Below the pieces are notes generated by a model. The model worked only from the letters and a program-made list of their open reading frames with translations. It made no database searches and was not told the origin of the DNA. DNA of 64,000 nt from assembly GCA_002696485.1 (NCBI GenBank), contig NZTP01000009.1, positions 1 to 64,000 of the forward strand, read 5' to 3'. Origin of the DNA: Altibacter sp. Lineage in GTDB: Bacteria; Bacteroidota; Bacteroidia; Flavobacteriales; Flavobacteriaceae. Shown here piece after piece: positions 15,462-24,973 of the stretch. Within the stretch, counting starts at the first letter, position 1, and every line of letters starts with the position of its first letter. Position numbers and translations under genes: made by a program.

Positions 15462-17933
15462 ATGAAAAGAATATTTGCCCTGCTACTTTTAGTAGCCACA
15501 GCCACTGTTTTTTCACAACGTGCTGAAAACAAAGCCCCTGTCACCATTTCAGGAAAGATTATTGAGGAAGGAACCAATATTCCCTTGGAGTATGCTACGG
15601 TTGCATTCATTGACCAAAATAATAGTATTGTTACCGGTGGCATAACAGATATCGATGGAAATTACGCCATAGAAGTGGCACCGGGTGTGTATACCGTCCA
15701 ATTTGAATTTATCTCCTACAAGACCAAACAACTTCCCAATCAGCGTTTATTCCAAGATACAACCCTCCCTACAATGACTTTGGCTATAGATGCGGCCAGT
15801 CTCGATGAAGTTGTAATACAGGCAGAGACCACCGAGGTCCAGGTTCGATTGGATAAAAAGATCTACAACATTGGAAAAGACCTGACTACCAGCGGTGCCA
15901 CGGTAAGTGATGCTTTAAACAATGTCCCCTCTGTGAACGTAGATGTTGAAGGCGCAATTAGTTTACGGGGTAATGAGAATGTGCGTATCCTAATCAACGG
16001 GAAGCCTTCGGCCATTGCAGGCTTTGGTTCCACCGATGCCTTGCGGCAATTGCCGGCTGAATCCATTGAACGGGTGGAGGTGATCACCTCTCCTTCGGCG
16101 CGTTATGATGCGGAAGGTACGGCGGGGATAATTAACATTATCCTTCGGAAAGAAAAAACCTTGGGGCTGAATGGTTCTGTACAAACCAATATAGGAATTC
16201 CCATAAGCAGCGGTGTCACCGGAAATATTAATCTGCGTACGGATAAATTCAATATTTTTAATACGACCGGTTTCCGCTACAGTGATGCCCCGGGTAATGC
16301 GTATTTTGAGAATATTTATTTTTCAGATACGCGTGAAAATCCCTTGGTGATCGAGGATCGTGATTACGACCGTTTACGGAAAGGATTCAATACTAATTTA
16401 GGGATCGAATATTTTCTTTCCGATAATTCTTCTATAACGGCAACCGGATTTCTTAGAACCGGAGATAATGAAGATGTTACTACCAATATAACCAACGAAT
16501 TCAACCGAAGCAATGCCTTAGCAATAAGCAGAACTCGAATTGAAACCGAAACCGAAGAAGATGAAAGTTACCAATTCTCGCTTAATTATGTGAATAATTT
16601 CAGTGAGGACGGTCATAAGCTTACTGCCGACTTACAATATGAAAATGATACGGAGACCGAAACCTCTTTTATAGAAGAACGAAACACCTTTCCTAGTACC
16701 CAAGAGCTTTCTGCGGAAGACATTACCACTATAGAAGATCAGCAAGAATACTTGGCACAAATAGATTATGTTTTGCCTATTGGTGAGAATGCGCAATTTG
16801 AAGCGGGATACCGGGGCAATTTTGAAGAAACTGTTACCGATTATCTACTATTGGAAGAAGTGGGAACAAGCGGAAATTTTATAAGAAACGATAGCTTGTC
16901 GAATATCTTCACGTATAACGAGAACGTACACGCGTTGTATTCGCAATATGGCAATAAATTCGGGAAGTTCTCCTTTTTATTGGGCTTGCGAATGGAGAAT
17001 ACACAACTGAAGGGAAAAGTAGATGCCGAAAATGTAGATAACCCGAATAACAGCGATCTGAACATTAATTTTGACAAAAATTATACAGGTCTGTTTCCAA
17101 CAGTGAACCTTATCTACGAATTGGGAGAAAGTGAGAATATAACCTTAGGGTATAACAGGCGTATCAACAGACCGCGCAGTTGGTTTATTAACCCCTTCCC
17201 TTCCCGTTCCAGTGAAGCAAATGTCTTTCAAGGGAATCCGAATTTGGATCCCGCATACGCAAGTGCTTTCGATCTAGGGTATTTAAAGCGTTGGGGTAAG
17301 TTCACGCTTACGTCTTCTATCTATTACCAATATGAAACCGATTCGTTTGAACGTATTCAAGAAGATACCGGAGAATTAACGCCTAACGGAATTCCGATCA
17401 TCCGAACAATCCCTATCAACTTATCTACGAATACGCGATATGGTTTTGAAGCCGGAGCGCTCTACAATCCCTTAAAGTGGCTTCGCCTTAACGGCAGTTT
17501 CAATTTCTTTAAGTTTATTACTGAAGGAGCGTTCAACGGCATTGATTACGGTGCTGAAAATACCAGTTGGTTCGCGCGCGGAAGTGCCAAGGTGACACTA
17601 CCTGGCAAGGTCGATTGGCAGACGAATGCTTTCTATCGCGGACCGAGCAATAACGCTCAAACAGAGACCGAAGGATTGTTATCGGTAGACCTGGCATTAA
17701 GTAAGGATATCATCAATGACAATGCAACATTAGGCTTTAATGTAAGTGATCTGTTCAATACAAGGAGGCGACAATCCCTCACAGAAACAGAAACCTTTAG
17801 AAGTTACAGCGAATTCCAATGGAGACAACGCCAGTTTACATTCTCATTTACCTATAGATTCAACGAACAGAAAAAGCGTCAGCGGGGTCGTGATGGTAAT
17901 GGAGGCGATGACGATTTTGATTTTGAGGGTTAG
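15462..17933 (+). CDS. TonB-dependent receptor-like outer-membrane beta-barrel protein
   Basis: 823 aa. Signal peptide (KRIFALLLLVATATVFSQ), then a CarboxypepD_reg-like domain (about 28-110: 'ISGKIIEEGTNIPLEYATVAFID'), a plug-like domain (about 120-225: 'LRGNENVRILINGKPSA', 'IERVEVITSPSARYDAEGTAGIINI'), and a C-terminal 22-strand-type barrel of the OMP_b-brl_3 group with many aromatic-rich strands ('GLFPTVNLIYELGESENITLGYNRRI'). It probably takes up or binds an unknown ligand with TonB energy. No SusD partner is adjacent, so it is not a classical SusCD system. The C-terminal tail RQRGRDGNGGDDDFDFEG is a charged extension past the last strand. Monocistronic, closed by a strong terminator. Confidence 0.9.
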   Translation: MKRIFALLLLVATATVFSQRAENKAPVTISGKIIEEGTNIPLEYATVAFIDQNNSIVTGGITDIDGNYAIEVAPGVYTVQFEFISYKTKQLPNQRLFQDTTLPTMTLAIDAASLDEVVIQAETTEVQVRLDKKIYNIGKDLTTSGATVSDALNNVPSVNVDVEGAISLRGNENVRILINGKPSAIAGFGSTDALRQLPAESIERVEVITSPSARYDAEGTAGIINIILRKEKTLGLNGSVQTNIGIPISSGVTGNINLRTDKFNIFNTTGFRYSDAPGNAYFENIYFSDTRENPLVIEDRDYDRLRKGFNTNLGIEYFLSDNSSITATGFLRTGDNEDVTTNITNEFNRSNALAISRTRIETETEEDESYQFSLNYVNNFSEDGHKLTADLQYENDTETETSFIEERNTFPSTQELSAEDITTIEDQQEYLAQIDYVLPIGENAQFEAGYRGNFEETVTDYLLLEEVGTSGNFIRNDSLSNIFTYNENVHALYSQYGNKFGKFSFLLGLRMENTQLKGKVDAENVDNPNNSDLNINFDKNYTGLFPTVNLIYELGESENITLGYNRRINRPRSWFINPFPSRSSEANVFQGNPNLDPAYASAFDLGYLKRWGKFTLTSSIYYQYETDSFERIQEDTGELTPNGIPIIRTIPINLSTNTRYGFEAGALYNPLKWLRLNGSFNFFKFITEGAFNGIDYGAENTSWFARGSAKVTLPGKVDWQTNAFYRGPSNNAQTETEGLLSVDLALSKDIINDNATLGFNVSDLFNTRRRQSLTETETFRSYSEFQWRQRQFTFSFTYRFNEQKKRQRGRDGNGGDDDFDFEG

Positions 17934-17963
17934 CACTCAGTCGCAAGTTCAATTTACGGCATA

Positions 17964-17996
17964 AAAAAAAGGAGCTACGATGTAGCTCCTTTTTTT
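17964..17996. terminator. Strong bidirectional terminator
   Basis: GGAGCTAC (17971-17978) and GTAGCTCC (17982-17989) form a perfect stem with a 3-nt loop, flanked by A tracts before and T tracts after. It can serve both the receptor gene (+) and the 56-aa gene (-). Confidence 0.92.
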
Positions 17997-18015
17997 ATAA
18001 ATTATATAGAAGTTA

Positions 18016-18186
18016 TTACGCTTCTCTTTCTTTTCTTTTTGCTTCACGTTTCAGTTTCCAGTTCTCATACAATGCTCCTCCTATCCAGTAAGGAATAAAA
18101 GAAATTAAAAAGATCATCAACCAAAACCCAATGGTTAAGATGGTTAAAAATGCTAAAAATCCTAAGTATTGATCAAATTCGAACAT
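18016..18186 (-). CDS. Small membrane protein, 56 aa
   Basis: The frame runs from ATG 18186-18184 to TAA 18018-18016. The first 12 residues are MFEFDQYLGFLA; one long hydrophobic stretch (about 8-40) could be one or two membrane passes, then a highly basic tail (LKREAKRKEREA) likely faces the cytoplasm. A perfect -7 box (TATCTTTG, 18222-18215) lies 28 nt upstream of the start and a terminator follows, which supports a real gene. I do not recognise the family. Confidence 0.75.
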   Translation of the reverse strand: MFEFDQYLGFLAFLTILTIGFWLMIFLISFIPYWIGGALYENWKLKREAKRKEREA

Positions 18187-18214
18187 AATTAAAACGTGTT
18201 TTTCTAAGACGTTT

Positions 18215-18247
18215 CAAAGATAGTGGGATTTTTTCAGAAAAAACAAT
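18215..18247 (-). promoter_or_regulatory. Promoter of the 56-aa membrane protein gene
   Basis: On the minus strand, ATTG (18247-18244), a 21-nt spacer and TATCTTTG (18222-18215, exact match to TAnnTTTG). It precedes the ATG at 18186. Confidence 0.65.
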
Positions 18248-18288
18248 AAAAAATTCTGAATTATTCACCGGAAATTAACTGCTGCCCG

Positions 18289-18320
18289 GTTGAGTAGGTG
18301 TACCTATTTCAGTACCTTTG
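18289..18320 (+). promoter_or_regulatory. Promoter of fumC
   Basis: GTTG (18289-18292), a 20-nt spacer and TACCTTTG (18313-18320). The box overlaps an in-frame upstream ATG at 18318, which therefore cannot be the real start; the ATG at 18345 is 24 nt downstream. Confidence 0.75.
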
Positions 18321-18344
18321 TACTGCTTTTTGAAAACGTACACT

Positions 18345-19739
18345 ATGGACTATAGAATTGAAAAAGATACCATGGGCGAGGTAAAAGTACCTGCCGATAA
18401 ACTTTGGGGTGCTCAAACCGAACGCTCTCGAAATAATTTTAAAATAGGAAGTCCGGCCTCCATGCCATTAGAGATCATTTATGGTTTCGCTTACCTTAAG
18501 AAAGCTGCCGCATTCACCAATTGCGAATTAGGAGTTCTTTCTGAAGAGAAACGGGATCTCATAGCCAAGGTATGTGATGAGATCTTGGCTGGGAAGCACG
18601 ACGAACAGTTTCCTCTGGTGATCTGGCAAACCGGAAGCGGAACCCAAAGCAATATGAACGTGAATGAGGTGATCGCGAACAGAGCGCACCAGTTAGTCGG
18701 AAATAAGATAGGAGAAGGAGACAAAACGCTTCAACCTAATGATGATGTGAATAAATCGCAGTCTTCAAACGATACCTTTCCTACCGGAATGCATATTGCT
18801 GCTTACAAGAAGCTTATTGAGACCACCATACCGGGAGTGCAACAACTTCATAAGACATTGGTGCAAAAATCGGAAGACTTTAAAAAAGTAGTAAAAATCG
18901 GACGCACCCATTTAATGGATGCGACCCCGTTAACCTTAGGACAAGAGTTTAGTGGCTACGCATCACAACTAGAGCATGGTTTGATCGCGTTACAAAATAC
19001 ACTACCACATCTTGCCCAACTGGCCTTAGGAGGCACGGCGGTGGGTACGGGTATCAATACTCCGGAAGGGTATTCTGAAAATGTGGCCTCTTACATTGCA
19101 AAATTTACAGAACTGCCCTTTATCACGGCAAAAAATAAATTCGAAGCACTGGCAGCACATGATGCTATTGTAGAGTCTCACGGAGCCTTGAAGCAATTGG
19201 CGGTGGCTCTTAATAAAATCGCCAATGATATTAGAATGCTGGCCAGTGGTCCGCGAAGCGGCATTGGAGAGATCATCATTCCGGCAAATGAACCCGGTTC
19301 TTCCATCATGCCCGGAAAGGTAAATCCTACGCAATGCGAGGCACTTACTATGGTATGTGCACAAGTGGTAGGGAACGATATGGCTATTGCCGTAGGTGGC
19401 ATGCAGGGGCATTATGAATTGAACGTGTTCAAGCCGGTGATGGCTGCTAATTTCCTTCAGTCTGCACAATTGCTGGGTGATGCCTGCGTTTCGTTCGACG
19501 TACATTGTGCGCAGGGAATTGAACCTAATTACGAGGTGATCAAGAAACAATTGAATAATTCACTTATGTTGGTCACAGCCCTCAACCCGAAAATCGGCTA
19601 TTACAAAGCTGCAGAAATAGCCAATACTGCCCATAACAATGGTACTACCTTGAAGGAAGAAGCGGTAAACCTGGGATATCTCACTGCTGAAGAGTTTGAC
19701 GCCTGGGTCAAACCTGAGGATATGGTTGGAAAGCCTTAA
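18345..19739 (+). CDS. fumC: Fumarate hydratase class II
   Basis: 464 aa, normal for class II fumarase, the iron-free tetrameric TCA-cycle enzyme interconverting fumarate and (S)-malate. The start is placed at 18345 ([16 protein letters not shown]), because the upstream in-frame ATG at 18318 lies inside the promoter -7 box. Motifs: [12 protein letters not shown] near residue 21, [12 protein letters not shown] near 97, [11 protein letters not shown] near 137, [17 protein letters not shown] near 186, and the superfamily signature [15 protein letters not shown] near 317. Argininosuccinate lyase and aspartase share the signature, but the '[10 protein letters not shown]' loop and overall length fit FumC. 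Monocistronic with its own promoter and terminator. Confidence 0.96.
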   Translation: MDYRIEKDTMGEVKVPADKLWGAQTERSRNNFKIGSPASMPLEIIYGFAYLKKAAAFTNCELGVLSEEKRDLIAKVCDEILAGKHDEQFPLVIWQTGSGTQSNMNVNEVIANRAHQLVGNKIGEGDKTLQPNDDVNKSQSSNDTFPTGMHIAAYKKLIETTIPGVQQLHKTLVQKSEDFKKVVKIGRTHLMDATPLTLGQEFSGYASQLEHGLIALQNTLPHLAQLALGGTAVGTGINTPEGYSENVASYIAKFTELPFITAKNKFEALAAHDAIVESHGALKQLAVALNKIANDIRMLASGPRSGIGEIIIPANEPGSSIMPGKVNPTQCEALTMVCAQVVGNDMAIAVGGMQGHYELNVFKPVMAANFLQSAQLLGDACVSFDVHCAQGIEPNYEVIKKQLNNSLMLVTALNPKIGYYKAAEIANTAHNNGTTLKEEAVNLGYLTAEEFDAWVKPEDMVGKP

Positions 19740-19765
19740 AACCTACTCAATCAAAAAGATCGTAC

Positions 19766-19797
19766 ATAGCTGGGAATATATCCCAGCTATTTTTTTT
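19766..19797 (+). terminator. Terminator of fumC
   Basis: ATAGCTGGGA (19766-19775) pairs perfectly with TCCCAGCTAT (19781-19790) across a 5-nt loop and is followed by a T8 run. Confidence 0.92.
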
Positions 19798-19884
19798 ATT
19801 AATATATCGATTAAATGCAAATTTATTAGGTGAAATGTATTTTTTATGTATATTCGAATACCCAAATTATTAAAACCTACTTAT

Positions 19885-21207
19885 ATGAGGCTACGATTTT
19901 TACCCCTCGCGTTGTGTCTTGTATTTGCCATTTTTGTAAGTCCGCTTACACTATTTTCGGCAAACAGCACATCCATGAATCGCTCGGAACTCCTTGCTTT
20001 TAAAGCGACTTCAAAAAAATTAATTGAGTTGAAATCACCAGACACACCGGTGGCAACACTCCCTAATGGCAATACCTATGTATCCCCAAAAAGCAGTTTA
20101 GCGTATCACAACACGATCAACACGATCAATACGGCAAGCCTTCAATATTCCTTGATTGAAGAAAATTCTTACAAAAATGGAATGGTTGCGACAGGCAGTT
20201 TAAATAATAATTTTCAAACTACGACGGCTATGACGCCTCTGGCGGCACAAAAATTGGCCCTTTCTTTTAAGAATGGAATGTATTACGGTTTTGCATGCAT
20301 GGTAATCCTGTTGAACATTGTATGCTTTTTCCTTTTTGACGAGAAGATATTCCTACATTATTCTCTGGCGCTTACAGGCTTTATAGCAGCATTCTTCTTC
20401 AATGATGGATTATTTACCTTCTTCGGACTTGACGTAATTTCGAATACTGCTGCCATGCAGTCTACTTTGCTGTTAATAGCTGTAGGTTTTGGTGCTTCAT
20501 TTGCTTCAAAATACCTGAGTCTTAGTGAGCATTTTCCCAAATTGCGATGGGTGACCATGGCACTCTTAAGAGTAACTGCCGTAACAACTACGGTGGCATG
20601 GATCTCACAAACCACGGTTTTAGCGACGATCACCAATACTGTTCTAATGAGCATTATGGCCACTTATTTTGTGGTTGGAGCACTGCTGTTCAGTAAAAAG
20701 AACTATCCCAAATTCTATGTGATCGCTACCTGTATTCCATTATTGTTCGCAATCGATTTCTTTGTGTTAAAAAATCTTGAGAGCGAATTTTTAATGACCG
20801 AAGTCTATCATTTGAAAGCTGCCTTGTTCGTTGAAATGCTGGTCCTAACCTACGCTATTGTATATCGTATGCGTGCCATTAAAGAGGAAAACCAATTACG
20901 CCAAACAGAACTTCGTATCTTTTTAAAGCGTCAAGAGGTGATGAACCGAAAGAATGCTACAAAACTCATGGAGGATGTTTATTTGGAGAATTTGATCATG
21001 CACTACGATCTCGACGGATTGGAGATCAAGCTTCTTCAATACATTTCAGAAGGAAAAGACAATGCAAAAATAGCTCGAAAACTAAATACTACCGAAACTG
21101 ATATAGAGTTTCTAACCAAGGAACTCTATCACAAATTAGAGATAAGTGAACAGATCCAAGAGGATTATCGAATGGTCGATAACCAACCGGACTATATCTA
21201 TAACTAG
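19885..21207 (+). CDS. 7TM sensor-like membrane protein with a LuxR-like C-terminal helix-turn-helix
   Basis: 440 aa from ATG 19885 (MRLRFLPLALCLVFAIFVSP, signal peptide; an in-frame ATG at 19846 would precede it). A short periplasmic region of about 110 residues is followed by seven hydrophobic segments (about 125-335), the layout of 7TMR-DISM receptors. A charged, helical linker (350-370) leads to a C-terminal segment (about 375-425) that reads 'LEIKLLQYISEGKDNAKIARKLNTTETDIEFLTKELYHKLEI' in pieces. This matches the spacing of the GerE/LuxR DNA-binding helices, though the usual basic recognition helix is acidic here. It is therefore either a membrane-tethered regulator or a receptor with a degenerate HTH. 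No histidine kinase domain is present. Confidence 0.8.
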   Translation: MRLRFLPLALCLVFAIFVSPLTLFSANSTSMNRSELLAFKATSKKLIELKSPDTPVATLPNGNTYVSPKSSLAYHNTINTINTASLQYSLIEENSYKNGMVATGSLNNNFQTTTAMTPLAAQKLALSFKNGMYYGFACMVILLNIVCFFLFDEKIFLHYSLALTGFIAAFFFNDGLFTFFGLDVISNTAAMQSTLLLIAVGFGASFASKYLSLSEHFPKLRWVTMALLRVTAVTTTVAWISQTTVLATITNTVLMSIMATYFVVGALLFSKKNYPKFYVIATCIPLLFAIDFFVLKNLESEFLMTEVYHLKAALFVEMLVLTYAIVYRMRAIKEENQLRQTELRIFLKRQEVMNRKNATKLMEDVYLENLIMHYDLDGLEIKLLQYISEGKDNAKIARKLNTTETDIEFLTKELYHKLEISEQIQEDYRMVDNQPDYIYN

Positions 21208-21245
21208 CCCTCCAATATATCCCCAACCTAATACCAACTAATGGC

Positions 21246-21280
21246 AAAAAGGATAAGCTTTTAAGAGCTTATCCTTTTTT
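21246..21280. terminator. Bidirectional terminator between the 7TM gene and ccsBA
   Basis: GGATAAGCT (21251-21259) pairs with AGCTTATCC (21266-21274), flanked by A5 before and T6 after. It overlaps the TAA of ccsBA (21271-21269), so it works for both converging genes. Confidence 0.88.
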
Positions 21281-24200
21281 ATTATAGAATTTCTTAGATC
21301 TAAAATACGCTGCTGTACTAAGTAGCAAGGCGAATATAACAATGTAGTATACAAATGTAGGGGTTGCCGGGGCATCTCCACTCGCATACGAATGTAATCC
21401 GCTTAAATAGAAATTCACCCCAAAGTAGGTCATCATAATGGATGCATAAGCAAAGACGGCCATTACATTAAAGAACCATCGCCCTCGCAGTCCGGGAACT
21501 AAGCGCATGTGAATTACAAACGCGTAGATCATGATGCTGATTAATGCCCATGTTTCTTTCGGATCCCAACCCCAGTATCGTCCCCAACTTTCGTTGGCCC
21601 ATTGCCCACCAAGGAAATTTCCTATGGTCAACATTACAAGCCCAACGGTGAGAGACATTTCTGTAATGATCGTCAGTTCTTTGATGTTGAGATCCATACG
21701 GAGCACATTCTTTTTTGTAGTGAGCAGCATGAGGAGCAACGAAGTCATTCCCAAGATCATCCCCAAAGTGAAAGGTCCATAGCTGGCTACGATCACCGCT
21801 ACGTGTATCATTAGCCAATAGCTATCCAGAACAGGTTGTAAGTTTGCAATAGCAGGATCCAACCAATTCAAATGAGCAGCCCAAAGAATAATAGCAGCAA
21901 CAAATGCAGTTGACGCCACAGTAAGATCACTTTTTCTGCCAAAAGCAAGTCCGAAGAACACGGTTGCCCAACCTACATACACCACAGACTCGTATGCATC
22001 ACTCCATGGCGCATGACCGCTAATATACCACCTAGCCGCCAATCCGAGTGTCATAAGAATAAATGAAATCCAAATAATTACTTTGAACATTTTTATAATC
22101 CCTGTCACTACTTTGGCTTGGGTAAAAATCTGCAAAATGATAAAAAGAAACATCAATGCACCCAATACAGCGTAATATTTATACAGCCGGTTGAACAGAT
22201 CCACCTTATTATACAGGATCTCTGCTTTTATTTTTTCTTCGGAAGGCATTACCTCGCCCCCGTATTTCTTCTGAAATTGCGTAAGTCCGTCCAATATCTG
22301 CTCTGCTTCCGAATAATCTCCGGTAACTCGTGCCTGACGTAGCGTTTGGAAATAGATAGGAAGAATAGTACGTGTCACGGTAGAATCCATGCCTTTGAAA
22401 TTTGCTTCATTCAGTTCGGGATAAGAGACCCATGTATTATTTTCGTCGTCGGGCAACGGAAAGATCTTCAGAATACTTCCACTTAACGCCTGATTCAGCA
22501 CATAGAAATTTTCATAGGCTTTCACCAAATCCTTTTCAAACTGATTTGGATTCGCCTTACTGGTGGCTGATTCGAGATAGGGTTGCAGCTTGAAGTTTGC
22601 CTCGTCATCAAACAGATCCAGTAACGCAATATTTTGTGTTTCTTCGGGCATGCCCAACACATCCCGAATACTATCGTTCCCACGCTTTAAAGCAATGATG
22701 GGGGTTTGAGACCAAAGGGCCGGAAATTCGGTCATAGATAAGAACACTTGATCCGGATTGAGTCCTTCGTAACTGTTCTTACGGCTCACCTTGCGAAGCA
22801 ATTCGCTTGCAAATGTATTTACCGGTTTCATCCTTCCGTTATCCTGAATGATCAATTGCCCGAATCTTGCTGCGTGTTCCTTAGATACAGCATTGGCATG
22901 GATCATGGAATCGATCTGTGTCTTTGTGGCCTTAGTGTGCTTTGGAGTGACTGCGGGCTGCTGTGCATAACCAGCAAGGGTAAAGAACAGCATAGCGATC
23001 ATGGCCATTTTAGACTTTTTCTTCTTTATCTTATCGAGCATCTTCTTTAAAGTGGCAAAACGTGTATTTCTATCGAAAAGGATGGCCATTAACCCCAAAT
23101 AAAGCAGAAAATAACCAATATACGTGATCCAAGTGCCCCACCAATCGTGATTGATAGAAAGAATAGTACCTTTTTCATCGGGATCGAAACCGGACTGAAA
23201 GAAGCGGTAACCTTTATGATCTAGTACATGGTTCATATAGATCTCATAATCAAAATATTCTGTTTCGGAATCATTGACCGTAACCTTACTTTTAAATGCA
23301 GAGTATCCTTTTTCTGTCCCGGGATACTTATCGGCGATAAAATCATTCAGTGTAATGCTAAAAGGCAATTCCCGGGTTTTGCTCCCGTACGTGAGATAGA
23401 CATCCAGTCCTCCTACTTCTACCTTGGTAGGATTCGGTACGCTCCCCTTCCCTCCTAGTAACTCGGCAGTTTTTGTTTCACCTGCTGCCGTAACTTCTAC
23501 GATCAAGGCATCCTTATTGGTCTTCTCGGTCTTGGGAACACGCACAATACCATATTCACCCTTGGTAACCGGTTCCGGTATCACAAAGGCCATCCCTGCC
23601 AATTGATACAACGAACGGAGCATGAGCGGTTGTGTACTGTCTTGCACCACACGCCCCTGCATTTGGTCTGCCATACGCATAAAACTTCCTTCAAAGGGTG
23701 TTTCCAAAGTATAACTTCCATCGGTATGGTACGTAATATTAATGGCACCCTCCGTAGGATTGTTCACAGCAAAGAGTACATTATGGATATTGCTTATACC
23801 GCCTACTTTTATCCAATGGTCATGACGGTTTCCGTCTCCGGCTTCCACGATCTTAAGGTATTCTTCCCCATCTTCGGCAGGTACGAGCCCTTCCTTGGCA
23901 TTCTTAATAAAATCTTTGAAAGAAATGGTAACCGGTATGTTGTTATAATCAGTTGTAAGAGAGAAGTCGTTGTCCAAGCGCTCCGAAAGGTTCAAACGCT
24001 TAGGTGGTACCTTGCGGCGTTGCGGGACTCCGTCTATCACATAATCACCATCGATAAAGGTGGTAAGGTAGGTATGTTCTGAAAGCATGGTATTTTCGGT
24101 AGCTCCCTCACGAATGCTTATAACCCCTTCGTAACCTATATAACGCGTAACAAATGCACCTATAAGAATCAATATAAAGGCTAAGTGTAATGTGAGTGTA

Positions 24201-24442
24201 GCCCACTTTTCTTTCCGCAGCAGATTGTACTTAAAAATGTTTCCTGCAAAATTGATCACAAAAATCACCATGATGGCTTCGAACCACCAAGCGTTATAGA
24301 TCAATTCTCGGGTGTACGGAGTTGGAGAGGTCTCTTCGAAGCGATCCAACCAGGTACCCAGTGCCATAGCGGCCGCAAAAACAAGAAATAAAACAGCAGT
24401 TAAACGTGTGGAAAAGAGGACGGCAGCTATTTTCTTTTGCAT
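21269..24442 (-). CDS. ccsBA: Cytochrome c biogenesis protein, ResB-CcsA fusion
   Basis: 1057 aa. It exports and ligates haem to apocytochromes c in system II. The N-terminal ResB (CcsB) part has membrane segments near 12-30, 52-70, 80-100 and 430-455, with a large periplasmic region in between. A second periplasmic block (about 500-740) precedes the CcsA part, which has about eight membrane segments and the haem-binding WWD-type motif near residue 957 (SWGRYWGWDPKETWAL). Conserved histidines flank it ('WLMIHVAVI' near 875, 'YAFVIHMRL' near 980). Bacteroidota usually have this fused form. It lies next to the truncated haemoglobin gene with an 82-nt gap, same strand; whether they share a transcript is unclear because the globin has its own promoter and is upstream. 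Confidence 0.95.
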   Translation of the reverse strand: MQKKIAAVLFSTRLTAVLFLVFAAAMALGTWLDRFEETSPTPYTRELIYNAWWFEAIMVIFVINFAGNIFKYNLLRKEKWATLTLHLAFILILIGAFVTRYIGYEGVISIREGATENTMLSEHTYLTTFIDGDYVIDGVPQRRKVPPKRLNLSERLDNDFSLTTDYNNIPVTISFKDFIKNAKEGLVPAEDGEEYLKIVEAGDGNRHDHWIKVGGISNIHNVLFAVNNPTEGAINITYHTDGSYTLETPFEGSFMRMADQMQGRVVQDSTQPLMLRSLYQLAGMAFVIPEPVTKGEYGIVRVPKTEKTNKDALIVEVTAAGETKTAELLGGKGSVPNPTKVEVGGLDVYLTYGSKTRELPFSITLNDFIADKYPGTEKGYSAFKSKVTVNDSETEYFDYEIYMNHVLDHKGYRFFQSGFDPDEKGTILSINHDWWGTWITYIGYFLLYLGLMAILFDRNTRFATLKKMLDKIKKKKSKMAMIAMLFFTLAGYAQQPAVTPKHTKATKTQIDSMIHANAVSKEHAARFGQLIIQDNGRMKPVNTFASELLRKVSRKNSYEGLNPDQVFLSMTEFPALWSQTPIIALKRGNDSIRDVLGMPEETQNIALLDLFDDEANFKLQPYLESATSKANPNQFEKDLVKAYENFYVLNQALSGSILKIFPLPDDENNTWVSYPELNEANFKGMDSTVTRTILPIYFQTLRQARVTGDYSEAEQILDGLTQFQKKYGGEVMPSEEKIKAEILYNKVDLFNRLYKYYAVLGALMFLFIILQIFTQAKVVTGIIKMFKVIIWISFILMTLGLAARWYISGHAPWSDAYESVVYVGWATVFFGLAFGRKSDLTVASTAFVAAIILWAAHLNWLDPAIANLQPVLDSYWLMIHVAVIVASYGPFTLGMILGMTSLLLMLLTTKKNVLRMDLNIKELTIITEMSLTVGLVMLTIGNFLGGQWANESWGRYWGWDPKETWALISIMIYAFVIHMRLVPGLRGRWFFNVMAVFAYASIMMTYFGVNFYLSGLHSYASGDAPATPTFVYYIVIFALLLSTAAYFRSKKFYNKKG

Positions 24443-24524
24443 GAGGCGAATTTTGGTGCAAATTTATGAAATTGCAAGCATTTTAACCCCTTAATTTGTA
24501 TACGAAATAAACGATTTAACGTTC

Positions 24525-24911
24525 TCATTTTTTCCGGGCCTCGAACATGCGCAAATGTATGAATGTCGCCATATTTCGAGCCCTGTTTTTAGCAATTTGA
24601 GCTGTTTCTCCTTCATACAAATCGTTTATGGTTTGATGCCATAGGTTGATCCAAGTCCCGAAATGAACTTCGTTTATGCTTCCATGAAAGGCCGCATCGA
24701 CTTTAATATGAGCGGTGATAGGGTTCCCTTTGTAGGATTTTTTAAAGAATAAATTAGTTTCCCAGAAATCCGTTAGCAGTTCGAAGTGCGATTCCCAATG
24801 CGAGATTGTATCATTGAAAATAGGACCCAGCAAGGCATCCCCTTGCACACGACCGTAAAAGGTGCGTACCAGAAGTGCAATGTCTTCGCGCGTAGTGATA
24901 TCCTTTTTCAT
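24525..24911 (-). CDS. Group III truncated haemoglobin
   Basis: 128 aa, the typical size of the 2-on-2 globin fold. 'LVRTFYGRVQGDALLGPIFND' near residue 14 is the B-C-E helix region with Tyr and Phe of the distal pocket, 'WESHFELLTDFWETNLF' follows, then 'ITAHIKV' with the proximal-side His and 'FGTWINLWHQTI' near 83, the family's conserved W. The pattern fits group III rather than group I or II. It probably binds O2 or NO; the physiological role is not established. It sits upstream of ccsBA on the same strand, a haem-related pairing. Divergent from the DUF2520 gene. Confidence 0.9.
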   Translation of the reverse strand: MKKDITTREDIALLVRTFYGRVQGDALLGPIFNDTISHWESHFELLTDFWETNLFFKKSYKGNPITAHIKVDAAFHGSINEVHFGTWINLWHQTINDLYEGETAQIAKNRARNMATFIHLRMFEARKK

Positions 24912-24918
24912 GGTGTTA

Positions 24919-24926
24919 CAAAGTTA
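24919..24926 (-). promoter_or_regulatory. -7 box of the truncated haemoglobin gene
   Basis: TAACTTTG on the minus strand, an exact TAnnTTTG match, ends 7 nt before the start codon (24911). The mRNA may be leaderless or nearly so. Confidence 0.6.
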
Positions 24927-24962
24927 TTGTATAATTTGAAAACAGACTCATTAAAAAGTTTT

Positions 24963-24969
24963 TACTTTG
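24963..24969 (+). promoter_or_regulatory. Possible -7 box of the DUF2520 operon
   Basis: TACTTTG, one base short of TAnnTTTG, ends 4 nt before the ATG at 24974. A TTTG at 24935-24938 lies 24 nt upstream. If used, the transcript would be leaderless. Confidence 0.4.
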
Positions 24970-24973
24970 TGGT

